Positions 19,419 to 27,666 of a DNA stretch of 64,000 nt are shown piece by piece (the first letter of the stretch is position 1; each line of letters begins with the position of its first letter). The position numbers and the translations under genes were made by a program. This DNA comes from Flavobacteriales bacterium. Its GTDB lineage: Bacteria; Bacteroidota; Bacteroidia; Flavobacteriales_F; PHOS-HE28. The notes below the pieces were generated by a model. The model had not been told where the DNA came from and ran no database searches. It saw nothing but the letters and a program-made list of their open reading frames with translations. The stretch spans positions 868,001 through 932,000 of the forward strand of contig JADKAN010000002.1 in NCBI GenBank assembly GCA_016719225.1, in the 5' to 3' direction.

Positions 19419-20567
19419 TTAGGCTAAAAGCGCCTCACAAATGGCCTCCGCTGCATGGCCGTCGCCGAAGAGCGGCGGACAGGCTGGCATTCCATTTTTC
19501 AAAAAAACCGCAGCCGCATGGGCAATGCGCCCCGCATCGGCATCAGCAAGCATGGCCTGTCCCGCCTCCACCAGTTCCACCCATTCGGTCTGCGGCCTCA
19601 GTATCACACAGGGCTTTGCGAAGAAGAACGCCTCTTTCTGAACGCCCCCGCTGTCCGTGACCACCAGTTTGGCGTTGCTTTCCAGCGCGATCATGTCCAA
19701 GAAGCCTGCCGGGGGTACCAGCATGAACCCCTTTGCAGCGGCGAGTTCACCAGCCAAAGTGCGTTCCATGCGTTGCTCCATGGCTTTTTTGGTCCTTGGG
19801 TGCAGGGGCAGCACAATGGGAAGCCCATGTGCGCGGTGCAGTTCCAGGAGTGCGCCGAAAATGGCATTCAGCCGTTCGGGATCATCAGTATTGTTGTCGC
19901 GGTGAACGGTAGCCAGGATGAAGCCATCCATGCGTAGTCCCAGTTCCGCAATGATGGTGGAACGCTTCTTGGCCAACTCCGCGAAGCGCATGCTGTTATC
20001 GAACATCACATCGCCGCAATTGAGCACATGTGGCTTATCCAAGCTGGGCACGCCTTGGTTATCCAATTCAAATCCTTCTTTGGCAAGGTTCTTTACAGCG
20101 GTGGGGGTAGGGCAGAAGAGCCAAGTGGAACAGTGGTCGCATACAACGCGGTTAATTTCCTCCGGCATGGTCTTGTTGAAGGAACGGAGTCCGGCCTCCA
20201 CGTGTGCGACCGGAATGTGGAGCTTGGAAGCCGCAATGGCACCTGCCAAGGTGCTGTTGGTATCGCCGTAGAGGAGCACAACGTCATGTTTGCCGGTGCG
20301 CAGTTCTGTTTCAATGCCTTCTATCATGCGGGCGGTCTGCGCACCATGGTTGGCACTTCCCACGTTCAGGGAGATATCCGCGCCGGGTATGCCGAGTTCA
20401 TCGAAGAACACTTGGGACATATTGTTGTCGTAATGCTGGCCGGTGTGCAGCAGCGTTTCCCGGATGCGGCCAAGGAACTTACCGCGCACGGCATGGCTGA
20501 TGGCTGCGGCCTTTATGATCTGAGGCCTGGCACCGATAACGGTGAGGATATTGAGCGGTTCCGTCAT
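19419..20567 (-). CDS. wecB: Non-hydrolysing UDP-N-acetylglucosamine 2-epimerase
   Basis: 382 residues. The enzyme interconverts UDP-GlcNAc and UDP-ManNAc, supplying ManNAc-type sugars for surface glycans. Landmarks: LTVIGARPQIIKAAAISHAV at the N-terminus, LLHTGQHYDNNMSQVFFDEL, VLLYGDTNSTLAGAIAA, VAHVEAGLRSFN with the catalytic Glu, and LVVTDSGGVQKEA in the C-terminal half that binds the UDP group. The ATG shares one base with the radC stop (TGATG), so the two are translated together. Together with the polysaccharide genes from 21.7 kb onward it fits a surface-glycan pathway. Confidence 0.93.
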   Translation of the reverse strand: MTEPLNILTVIGARPQIIKAAAISHAVRGKFLGRIRETLLHTGQHYDNNMSQVFFDELGIPGADISLNVGSANHGAQTARMIEGIETELRTGKHDVVLLYGDTNSTLAGAIAASKLHIPVAHVEAGLRSFNKTMPEEINRVVCDHCSTWLFCPTPTAVKNLAKEGFELDNQGVPSLDKPHVLNCGDVMFDNSMRFAELAKKRSTIIAELGLRMDGFILATVHRDNNTDDPERLNAIFGALLELHRAHGLPIVLPLHPRTKKAMEQRMERTLAGELAAAKGFMLVPPAGFLDMIALESNAKLVVTDSGGVQKEAFFFAKPCVILRPQTEWVELVEAGQAMLADADAGRIAHAAAVFLKNGMPACPPLFGDGHAAEAICEALLA

Positions 20568-21280
20568 CAGGACATCTGGCCGTTGTCGGCGAAGCTGTAG
20601 TAACCGTCGCCCGCGATAATGATGTGGTCCTGTACGATGATGTCCACCAACCGGCCACCTTCCACGAGCTTTTTGGTCAGCCGGATGTCCTCCTCACTGG
20701 GCCGAAGCTGGCCGCTGGGATGGTTGTGGGCCACGGCGATGCAAGAAGCACCGGCCTCCAGTGCTTTTCGGAAGATCACTTTCGGATCCGCCACAGTGCC
20801 GTGCACCCCACCGATACTGACCCGTCGGGAGTCGATCAGGCGCAAGCCCCGGTCCAGCAGCAGCATCCAGAATTCCTCTTGATGCAGGTCCGCGATCTTG
20901 TGCCGCAATTCCTCGAATACGTGCGCACTGGTGGATATGCGGGGCCGTTCACGTGGACTTGCCGTCCTTCTGCGCAGCCCGAGCTCCAATGCCGCTATGA
21001 TGCTGAGGGCCTTTGCTTCTCCCACTCCAGGGCGTTTCATGAGTTCACTGGCTGACGCCGCAGCCAGCTTATTAAGGTCGTTGCCGGCTGCACTGAGGAT
21101 CTCCCGGGCCACTTCCAAGGCACTTCGGCTGGGTGTGCCCGCGCGGATCAGGATGGCCACCAGATCCGCATCGGTCATGGCCTTGGCACCCAAGGCAAGC
21201 ATCCGTTCGCGCGGGCGGTCGCTCTTGTCCCATTCGGTAATGGGGAGTCGTCGGTCTTCAGAAGCTGCTTCGTTCCCCAT
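20567..21280 (-). CDS. radC: RadC/JAB-domain DNA repair-associated protein
   Basis: 237 residues from MGNEAASEDRRLP. An N-terminal helix-hairpin-helix-like region (ELMKRPGVGEAKALSIIAALEL) is followed by a JAB/MPN metal-binding domain with AVAHNHPSGQLRPSEEDI (His-x-His-Pro-Ser-Gly and downstream Asp). Family members are widespread, are often called DNA repair protein RadC, and their enzymatic role is unsettled. The stop overlaps the wecB start by one base. The frame extends upstream, but only with unrelated sequence, hence the choice of 21280. Confidence 0.92.
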   Translation of the reverse strand: MGNEAASEDRRLPITEWDKSDRPRERMLALGAKAMTDADLVAILIRAGTPSRSALEVAREILSAAGNDLNKLAAASASELMKRPGVGEAKALSIIAALELGLRRRTASPRERPRISTSAHVFEELRHKIADLHQEEFWMLLLDRGLRLIDSRRVSIGGVHGTVADPKVIFRKALEAGASCIAVAHNHPSGQLRPSEEDIRLTKKLVEGGRLVDIIVQDHIIIAGDGYYSFADNGQMS

Positions 21281-21328
21281 GTCCGGCCAAAGATGGGAGT
21301 TGGCGGGGAACCGGTTATCACAAAATGC

Positions 21329-21353
21329 GGACAGGCCCCGGAAGGGCCTGTCC
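21329..21353 (-). terminator. Hairpin terminator after rpsT
   Basis: A perfect ten-base inverted repeat, GGACAGGCCC and GGGCCTGTCC around a five-base loop, 20 bases beyond the rpsT stop on the minus strand. It is followed by a short T-containing run (GCATTTTG). It separates rpsT from radC-wecB. Confidence 0.75.
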
Positions 21354-21372
21354 AAAAGATCGGGGGACCGGC

Positions 21373-21627
21373 TTATTTCAGCCCGGCCACGTGCAATTGA
21401 AGGCTGCTCTTCAGGTTGGCGGCCTTGTTCTTGTGGATGATGTTGCGCTTGGCAAGCTTGTCCAACATGCTGTTCACCTTGGGCAGCAATTCGACGGCCT
21501 CCTTCTTTTCAGTGCTGGCGCGGATATCGCGCACGGCATTGCGGGTGGTCTTGTGCTGGTAACGGTTGCGCTCGTTGCGGCTCTCGCTTTGGCGAATGCG
21601 CTTTACGGAAGACTTGTGGTTGGCCAT
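21373..21627 (-). CDS. rpsT: 30S ribosomal protein S20
   Basis: 84 residues, the normal size for S20. It starts MANHKSSVKRIRQSESRNER and is highly basic throughout, with the helical core KEAVELLPKVNSMLDKLAKRNIIHKNKAANLKS characteristic of the family; S20 binds 16S rRNA at the 5' domain and helix 44. The ATG at 21627 is chosen because family similarity begins there. A promoter with matching -33 and -7 elements and a strong terminator bracket the gene, so it is a single-gene transcript. Confidence 0.97.
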   Translation of the reverse strand: MANHKSSVKRIRQSESRNERNRYQHKTTRNAVRDIRASTEKKEAVELLPKVNSMLDKLAKRNIIHKNKAANLKSSLQLHVAGLK

Positions 21628-21648
21628 GAGGGTCCTGAAAAGGGACGG

Positions 21649-21678
21649 CAAAGGTAATTAGATCCGGGGTTCGTGCAA
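21649..21678 (-). promoter_or_regulatory. rpsT promoter
   Basis: -7 element TACCTTTG at 21656-21649 and -33 TTG at 21678-21676, with 19 bases between, the usual Bacteroidota arrangement. The start codon is about 20 bases downstream of the -7 box. Confidence 0.7.
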
Positions 21679-21721
21679 CCCTTTTTTAAAAATCTGGTCA
21701 AGATGGCGTGGAACCGCCATT

Positions 21722-22882
21722 TTAATAGGCCATTTCGTCCTTGGTGAACATGTTGGTCACCGTGAGCAGCACGATCTTCATGTCCAGTTTAAAGGACCAG
21801 TTCTCCAAATACCACACGTCGAGGTCCACACGCTTCTCCATCAGTTCCGGTGTGCGGGTCTCTCCGCGGAAGCCGTTCACCTGCGCCCATCCGGTAATGC
21901 CGGGCCGCACGAAGTGGCGCACCATGTACTTGTCGATGATGTCGCGGAACTGATCATTCAGCTTCAATGGGTGGGGGCGAGGGCCGACCACGCTCATGTG
22001 CCCCAACAATACATTGAAGAACTGGGGCATCTCGTCCAAGTTGCTCTTACGGAGGAATGCGCCGACGCGCGTGATGCGGGGGTCCCCTTTGGTGGCCTGC
22101 TTCATGTCGCATTCATCGTTCATGCGCATGCTCCGGAACTTGTAACAGGAGAATTTCTTACGGCGTTCACCAAGACGGTCCTGCTTAAAAAAGACAGGGC
22201 CTTTGGATGAAACTTTCACCAAGATAGCGAGAATGGGAAAGAGCCAGGAGAAGATCAATGTGATCACGAGGAAGGAGAAAACAATATCAAAAATGCGTTT
22301 TACGAACCGGGCGCTCCAATGGTCCAAGGGTTCATTTCGCAGGCGACTTACCGGCACCGCGCCATGATAGGTGAGGTCTGCGGCATCAGCGACGGGTATA
22401 AAGCTGTCGGTACTGGGTATTACGCGGAAGCGTATGGTATTGCGCTCGCAGAATTCCATCAATCCGTTGATCTCCTCACGGTAACTGGAGGGTAGGGCAC
22501 AATAGAGGATATCGATCCGGTTCTGCGTGGCGAAGGCTTTTGCAGCATCGATGCTGCCCAATTGCCGTGTGGAAAGCACGCCTGCGATGGGCTTGTCATG
22601 GAAAACACCCCGGAAGCGATAGCCGCGAACAGTGTGGTCGTGGCAATAATGGTAGATCTCCTCAGCGGCCGGCCCTTCCCCAACAATGATCAGGTCGCGC
22701 ACGGGGGTCAGCGGTTCGAAACTGAGTACCTTGTTCAGGCCGGAACGTACACTTGGGCGTTGCTGACCGCTTCCGCGTAATGCTTCCGCCAGCTCCACTG
22801 CGCGGTCCTCACCGCCGCGCACGCTCCGACCTTGGGTGGAAGGCAGGTTTAGGGATGAACGGTTCGGATCGAAGTCTTGCAT
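21722..22882 (-). CDS. Polyprenyl-phosphate sugar phosphotransferase (polysaccharide initiation)
   Basis: 386 residues. The enzyme would load the first sugar phosphate onto undecaprenyl phosphate at the inner membrane. Visible parts: a Rossmann-like domain (about 62-180: LIIVGEGPAAEEIYHY), one strong membrane helix (FDIVFSFLVITLIFSWLFPILAIL), and the catalytic domain with GPVFFKQDRLGERRKKF, CYKFRSM, SNLDEMPQFFNVL, GHMSVVGPRPHPLKL and RPGITGWAQVNG. Common relatives (about 460-480 residues) have four or five extra membrane helices at the N-terminus; these are absent here, and the protein starts with a polar ~60-residue tail. Own promoter at 22919-22949. It heads the first polysaccharide block, divergent from the YfhO group. 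Confidence 0.92.
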   Translation of the reverse strand: MQDFDPNRSSLNLPSTQGRSVRGGEDRAVELAEALRGSGQQRPSVRSGLNKVLSFEPLTPVRDLIIVGEGPAAEEIYHYCHDHTVRGYRFRGVFHDKPIAGVLSTRQLGSIDAAKAFATQNRIDILYCALPSSYREEINGLMEFCERNTIRFRVIPSTDSFIPVADAADLTYHGAVPVSRLRNEPLDHWSARFVKRIFDIVFSFLVITLIFSWLFPILAILVKVSSKGPVFFKQDRLGERRKKFSCYKFRSMRMNDECDMKQATKGDPRITRVGAFLRKSNLDEMPQFFNVLLGHMSVVGPRPHPLKLNDQFRDIIDKYMVRHFVRPGITGWAQVNGFRGETRTPELMEKRVDLDVWYLENWSFKLDMKIVLLTVTNMFTKDEMAY

Positions 22883-22918
22883 GGGAGGAAATACGACAGC
22901 GTAGTATGCTGGTCGACG

Positions 22919-22949
22919 CGAAAGTAGGTTTCGTCGACTTTTTTGTCAA
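22919..22949 (-). promoter_or_regulatory. Promoter of the sugar transferase gene
   Basis: -7-like TACTTTCG at 22926-22919 (one mismatch to TAnnTTTG) and -33 TTG (within TTGACA) at 22949-22947 with 20 bases between. The start codon is 37 bases downstream. Confidence 0.5.
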
Positions 22950-23171
22950 GTTGGTCGAAGCGCTTTTTTATGACGGCCCTCCCATATTGCTTGGTCAAAG
23001 ATTACTCTTTTTTTCCTTGGTATTCAGGGGACTTGCAAAAAAATATTTACCCGGTTGAACGAAATACGTGCGTGGATGGATCGAAGGTCAAACCATCTTT
23101 GGTCGTTCATGTTGGACCGGCATTCAGCAGAGCCCCGACAATGGTTGCCCGGGTACGGCTACTTTCGCGCC

Positions 23172-23399
23172 ATGCCCCTTTTGTCAGCGAACGGCACGTT
23201 CCGCACCATTTTGGTGCTGCTGGTCATTTGGCAAGTGCTGCGGATCATGGTCAGGGTCAAGAATGTTCCCCGCGATGGACCCTCCTCGCCGCAACCCCGG
23301 CGGCCCAAGGGAGATGTGCGGATCGAGCAAGTGCAACAACCCTCCCATTCCATGGAACCGCTGAACGTTGAGGATGCGGATTTTGAGGAGATCAAATAA
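23172..23399 (+). CDS. DUF4834 family small membrane protein
   Basis: 75 residues. An N-terminal membrane helix (FRTILVLLVIWQVLRIMV) is followed by a basic, Pro-rich linker and a C-terminus ending VEDADFEEIK, the DFEEIK ending characteristic of DUF4834 proteins of Bacteroidota. Function unknown. The ATG at 23172 lies just after a promoter-like TACTTTCG (23160-23167), and homologues begin close to the helix, so the longer upstream frame is not used. It is 15 bases before the YfhO gene; this pair commonly occurs together. Confidence 0.8.
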   Translation: MPLLSANGTFRTILVLLVIWQVLRIMVRVKNVPRDGPSSPQPRRPKGDVRIEQVQQPSHSMEPLNVEDADFEEIK

Positions 23400-23414
23400 C
23401 ACGTAAGAGAACCG

Positions 23415-26252
23415 ATGAACGCCGTCAACTGGAAAAAGATGCTGCCCCTCGGGGTGGCCGTGGCAGCCTTCTTCGTGCTGGCACTGGGCTACTTCAGCCC
23501 GGTCCTTGAAGGCAAGCGTTTGAAACAAAGTGACATTGTGCATTACACGGGCATGGCGCAGGAAATGCAGGAACATCGTGCGGCGAACGAGGGTGATGAG
23601 CCGCTGTGGACCGGGAGCATGTTCAGCGGCATGCCGGGCTACCAGATCGGTGTGGTGTGGCCGACCAATGCCCTCACTTGGCTGGATTCGGTGTTCACGG
23701 GATTTCTGCCCCGCCCGGCCTCATTCGTCTTCCTCTACCTGGCCGGCATGTTCATCTTGCTGTTGTGCCTTCGCACAGATCCGTGGTTGGCCTTGTTGGG
23801 AGCCATCGCATACGCCTTCTCTTCGTATTTCCTAGTGATCATCCAGGCGGGCCATAACAGCAAGGCAATGGCCATCGGCTATATGCCCATGGTGCTGGGC
23901 GGCTTGTATATGCTGCTGCGTGGGCGGAAGATGTTGGGCGCCGCCTTGTTCGCGCTGTTCCTAGCCATGGAGGTGCATGCCAACCACGTTCAGGTCACGT
24001 ACTATCTGGGCATGTTGCTATTGCTCTACGTGCTGGCTGAAGTATTGCGCGCAGTGCGGGAAAAGCAGGTCCAGGACCTGCTGGGACGAGGAGTGTTGGC
24101 GATGGTCGCCGTGGTGTTCGCGGTGTTGTGTAACATGGGCTTGCTATGGAGCACTGTTGAGTACGGCGCGTATACCACCCGCGGAAAAAGCGAACTGACC
24201 ATAAACGCCGAAGGGGATTCCAATGCCGCAATAAAGACGGACGGGCTGGACCGGGACTATGTGACGCATTGGAGCTATGGCAAGGAGGAAAGCCTGAGTT
24301 TGTTGGTGCCGGACATCAAGGGAGGCGCCAGCGGATCCCTGATCCAGACCCGTGAGGACCTGGAGAAGATCACCGACCCCGCACTGAAGAAGATCATTTT
24401 GGACAAGTATCAGGCCGGCGGCTACGTGAACAACTATTGGGGTGATCAGGATTTCACCAGTGGTCCCGTCTACATCGGTGCCATGATCGTGTTGCTGATG
24501 CTGCTTCTTCTTGTGCAGGCTGAAACCCGCGCAAGGTGGTGGATGCTGGCGTCCGTGCCCTTGGTGATCATTCTGACGCAGATCGGAAGTCCCTTACTGG
24601 TTGGACTTTTGCTGATCGCCTACTTGCTATCGGGCCTCTACTTCTATAAGGACACGTTGGCCTACGCACTCTTTTCGGCATTCGTGCTCACGCTACTGCT
24701 CAGTTGGGGCAATAATTTCATGCCGCTCACTGATTTCTTTCTGGACCACGTGCCGGGCTACAACAAGTTCCGCGCGGTCACCATCATCCTGGTGATCGTT
24801 GAACTGGCAGCTCCGGTGCTGGCGGTGCTCTACCTGGGCCGCATGGTGGAAGCCGGGAAATGGCAGAAGGCCGAGGAGCGCCGTTTCCTCATCACGGCAG
24901 GGGTTCTAGCGTTCGCAGTGCTGGTGATCGCTTTGATCCCCGGCAGCCTGTTCGATTTCTTCGGCGAAAATGAAAAGGCGCAGTTGAATGCCCAGATGGG
25001 CAGTGCCAAGGATGGTGCTTCCGTACAGGCCTACATCACCGGATTGAAGCAGTTGCGCATCGGTATGCTCAGCACGGATGCTTGGCGCAGTTTCGCTTTC
25101 ATCATTCTGGGTGGCGGCCTATTGTTCGCTTTCGGGCGCAGGCTGATCGGGCGCAACGCATTGCTTTTGGGTATCGGAGCGCTGGTCCTTGTGGACCTCT
25201 GGGGCGTGGACCAGCGGTATGTGAACAACCACAAGGATGAAAAGGGGCAGTACATCGCTTGGGAGAATGCTGCGGACAACGCTTATCCTTTCAAGCCGCA
25301 ACCGGCAGACATGGCGATCCTGCAAGCGGAAGGCAATGCCGCCACGGATGCCGACTACGAGCAAGCCTTGGCTAAATTGAAGGCGGGCAAAGCCAAGTTG
25401 AGCGGCACGCAGCGCATGGTGAACAAGGAAGAGGAGACCATCACGCGTTTCGGCAGTCTGCGGCGCACCACGGATTTCAGGGTGCTGGGTCTGCAAAATC
25501 CCTTCCAGGACACGCGTGTGAGCTACTTCCACAAAAGTCTGGGCGGCTACCATGGAGCAAAACTGGAACGCTACCAAGAATTGATCGACTTCCACCTTTC
25601 ACCAGAGATCAAGTCGGTGATCGGTGCGTTCGGTCCAGGGGCCACTATGCAGACGTTCGATAGTGTGCTGGCGCACCAACCGGTGCTGAACATGCTGAAC
25701 ACGAAATACATCATCTACGCGAATGACAAAGCGCCTATCCTCAATACACATGCTCTGGGTGCGGCTTGGTTCGTCGGTGAGGTGAAGGAAGCCAAGGACG
25801 CCAATGAGGAAGTCACGCTGCTGGGGACCATCAACCCTGCGAAGACGGCGGTGGTGGATGCGCGGTACTACAACGAACTGGCCAATGCAGCCAAGCCGGA
25901 TAGCACGGCGAGCGTGAAGCTCAAGGGCTACCGTTCCAACGATCTCAACTACACGGTTCGCAGCGCGAACGGCGGAGTGGTTGTGTTCAGCGAGATCTAT
26001 TATGGCCCTGATTGGGTGGCGGAGATCGACGGCAATCCCGCTCCCTATGTGCGTGCCGACTACGTGTTGCGTGCTATGCAGGTGCCGGCGGGAGAGCATA
26101 CTGTGCGATTCCACATCGTGAGTAAACCCTTCGAAGTGGGTGGACGGATCGCATCCATCAGTTCGTTCGTGCTTATGCTCTTGGTGCTGTTGGCAATGGG
26201 ATGGGAGTTTAAGAGGAGAGGTGATCCAGATAGTCTGGGTCCTGAGTCTTGA
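23415..26252 (+). CDS. YfhO-family integral membrane protein
   Basis: 945 residues with about 12-13 membrane helices and large soluble loops. N-terminal landmarks are LPLGVAVAAFFVLALGYFSP, KQSDIVHYTGMAQEM and PLWTGSMFSGMPGYQI; YfhO proteins share this D-x-x-x-x-x-G and P-W-x-x-x-x-x-G-x-P pattern with GT-C glycosyltransferases, and Bacillus YfhO is implicated in glycosylating cell-wall polymers. The C-terminal ~350 residues are a soluble, extracytoplasmic region (DKAPILNTHALGAAWFVGEV, YRSNDLNYTVRSANGGVVVF). The precise donor and acceptor are unknown. It probably forms an operon with DUF4834 upstream, and a glycosyltransferase follows. Confidence 0.88.
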   Translation: MNAVNWKKMLPLGVAVAAFFVLALGYFSPVLEGKRLKQSDIVHYTGMAQEMQEHRAANEGDEPLWTGSMFSGMPGYQIGVVWPTNALTWLDSVFTGFLPRPASFVFLYLAGMFILLLCLRTDPWLALLGAIAYAFSSYFLVIIQAGHNSKAMAIGYMPMVLGGLYMLLRGRKMLGAALFALFLAMEVHANHVQVTYYLGMLLLLYVLAEVLRAVREKQVQDLLGRGVLAMVAVVFAVLCNMGLLWSTVEYGAYTTRGKSELTINAEGDSNAAIKTDGLDRDYVTHWSYGKEESLSLLVPDIKGGASGSLIQTREDLEKITDPALKKIILDKYQAGGYVNNYWGDQDFTSGPVYIGAMIVLLMLLLLVQAETRARWWMLASVPLVIILTQIGSPLLVGLLLIAYLLSGLYFYKDTLAYALFSAFVLTLLLSWGNNFMPLTDFFLDHVPGYNKFRAVTIILVIVELAAPVLAVLYLGRMVEAGKWQKAEERRFLITAGVLAFAVLVIALIPGSLFDFFGENEKAQLNAQMGSAKDGASVQAYITGLKQLRIGMLSTDAWRSFAFIILGGGLLFAFGRRLIGRNALLLGIGALVLVDLWGVDQRYVNNHKDEKGQYIAWENAADNAYPFKPQPADMAILQAEGNAATDADYEQALAKLKAGKAKLSGTQRMVNKEEETITRFGSLRRTTDFRVLGLQNPFQDTRVSYFHKSLGGYHGAKLERYQELIDFHLSPEIKSVIGAFGPGATMQTFDSVLAHQPVLNMLNTKYIIYANDKAPILNTHALGAAWFVGEVKEAKDANEEVTLLGTINPAKTAVVDARYYNELANAAKPDSTASVKLKGYRSNDLNYTVRSANGGVVVFSEIYYGPDWVAEIDGNPAPYVRADYVLRAMQVPAGEHTVRFHIVSKPFEVGGRIASISSFVLMLLVLLAMGWEFKRRGDPDSLGPES

Positions 26253-26271
26253 GGCTGGAGTCTCTGATCAA

Positions 26272-26303
26272 CGTTCTCTGTGCCTTTGTGTCCCCGTGGT
26301 GAA
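26272..26303. repeat. Short dispersed-type repeat between yfhO and a glycosyltransferase
   Basis: The stretch TTCTCTGTGCCTTTG... through GTGGTGAA is the well-known 'CTCTGTG-CTTTGTG-GTGGTGAA' type of intergenic repeat found in many bacterial genomes; on the other strand it reads as the low-complexity peptide PRGHKGTE. It sits immediately before the glycosyltransferase start at 26310. Identification is from memory of the sequence type. Confidence 0.4.
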
Positions 26304-26309
26304 CCTTCC

Positions 26310-27578
26310 ATGAAACGCGTCCTCATCATCACTTACTACTGGCCTCCCAACGGCGGTGCTGGTGTGTACCGGTGGTTGAAGTTGAGCAAGCTGCTACCCG
26401 AGCATGGTTGGCAGCCGGTGATCTACACGCCCGAGGATCCCGAGGTGGTCGCCGATGACCCCGGACTATTGCGTGACGTGCGCAACGACATCGAAGTGAT
26501 CAAGCGGCCCATCACTGAGCCTTTCAATTTGTACAAACGCTTCACTGGCCGCAGCACCAAGGAAAAGGTGCAGGTGGGTTTTCTGAACGAAAAGAAGCAG
26601 GGTGGCTGGAAAGAGGATCTCGCGCTTTGGGTGCGTAGCAACTTCTTCATTCCTGATGCCCGTGTATGGTGGGTGCGGCCCTCGATAAATTTCCTGAAGG
26701 AATATCTCCGCGATCATCCGGTGGACGCCATCATCACCACCGGGCCGCCGCACAGCATGCACCTCATCGGCCTGGGCCTTAAACGCGCCTTGGGCGTAAA
26801 ATGGATCGCCGACTTCCGCGACCCATGGACCGACATCGATTTCTATGCGCAGTTGAAATTGACCAAATGGGCGGATGCAAAGCACAAGCGCTTGGAAGGG
26901 GAGGTGCTGCGCGAAGCGGATCATGTGCTCACCGTTTCTTGGCATTGGGCGGATGATCTGCAGAAGCTGGGCGCAACCAAAATGAAGGTCATCACCAACG
27001 GCTACGATCCGGATGACCTGCCTTCACCAACGGAGCCCGTGGATGATGCGTATAGCCTGGTCCATATCGGTTCACTGTCTCCCACACGGAATGCTCCGGA
27101 ACTATGGAGATCGCTGAAGAAGATCTGTGATGAGGATCTTTCCTTCGCCGCGAAGTTCAAGCTCCGTTTCGTGGGACCCGTTGATCACACCATCGCGGAA
27201 AGCGTAGCTGAAGCAGGGCTTGGCGCGCATTTGGAGCGCACCGGGCGGGTAACGCACGAAGAGGCTATGCGCCAGATGCAGCGCGCACGCGTGTTGTTGC
27301 TGTTGGTCAACGATACGCCGAACCTGATGGGCATCCTTCCCGGTAAGCTTTTCGAATACGTCAGCACCGGTAGGCCGATATTGGGTGTTGGCCCTACGGA
27401 GGGCGATGTATCGCGTGTACTGGACCATACCCCGCACGCCGTGGTGGACCGTCCAAGCCTGATGCAACAGCGGGAGCGGATCAAGGCCATGTTCACTGCA
27501 GCAGCATCACACCCGGATCAGCGATGGTCGCGCGCTGCCACCTGTGTTCAGGTGGTGGAGGAATTGAACGCTCTATGA
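26310..27578 (+). CDS. Glycosyltransferase family 4-like
   Basis: 422 residues of a GT-B glycosyltransferase. N-terminal loop MKRVLIITYYWPPNGGAGVYRW is typical of this group of Bacteroidota enzymes. ITTGPPHSMHLIGLGLK and WIADFRDPWTDIDFY complete the acceptor domain, and ADHVLTVSWHWADDLQKLGATKMKVITNGYDPDD opens the nucleotide-sugar domain with SLVHIGSLSPTRN. PGKLFEYVSTGRPILGVGP near the C-terminus is the donor-binding E-x-x-x-x-G region. Sugar specificity cannot be read. It follows yfhO by 57 bases and is followed by a flippase, so it belongs to the glycan assembly group. Confidence 0.92.
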   Translation: MKRVLIITYYWPPNGGAGVYRWLKLSKLLPEHGWQPVIYTPEDPEVVADDPGLLRDVRNDIEVIKRPITEPFNLYKRFTGRSTKEKVQVGFLNEKKQGGWKEDLALWVRSNFFIPDARVWWVRPSINFLKEYLRDHPVDAIITTGPPHSMHLIGLGLKRALGVKWIADFRDPWTDIDFYAQLKLTKWADAKHKRLEGEVLREADHVLTVSWHWADDLQKLGATKMKVITNGYDPDDLPSPTEPVDDAYSLVHIGSLSPTRNAPELWRSLKKICDEDLSFAAKFKLRFVGPVDHTIAESVAEAGLGAHLERTGRVTHEEAMRQMQRARVLLLLVNDTPNLMGILPGKLFEYVSTGRPILGVGPTEGDVSRVLDHTPHAVVDRPSLMQQRERIKAMFTAAASHPDQRWSRAATCVQVVEELNAL

Positions 27579-27666
27579 CTTTCCCCCGGATACGGCATGT
27601 TGTTATTGCCACTTCCATCACTACGGAAGATCGTTATGTGAAGTCGTCATCATCTTCGCACTGCTC

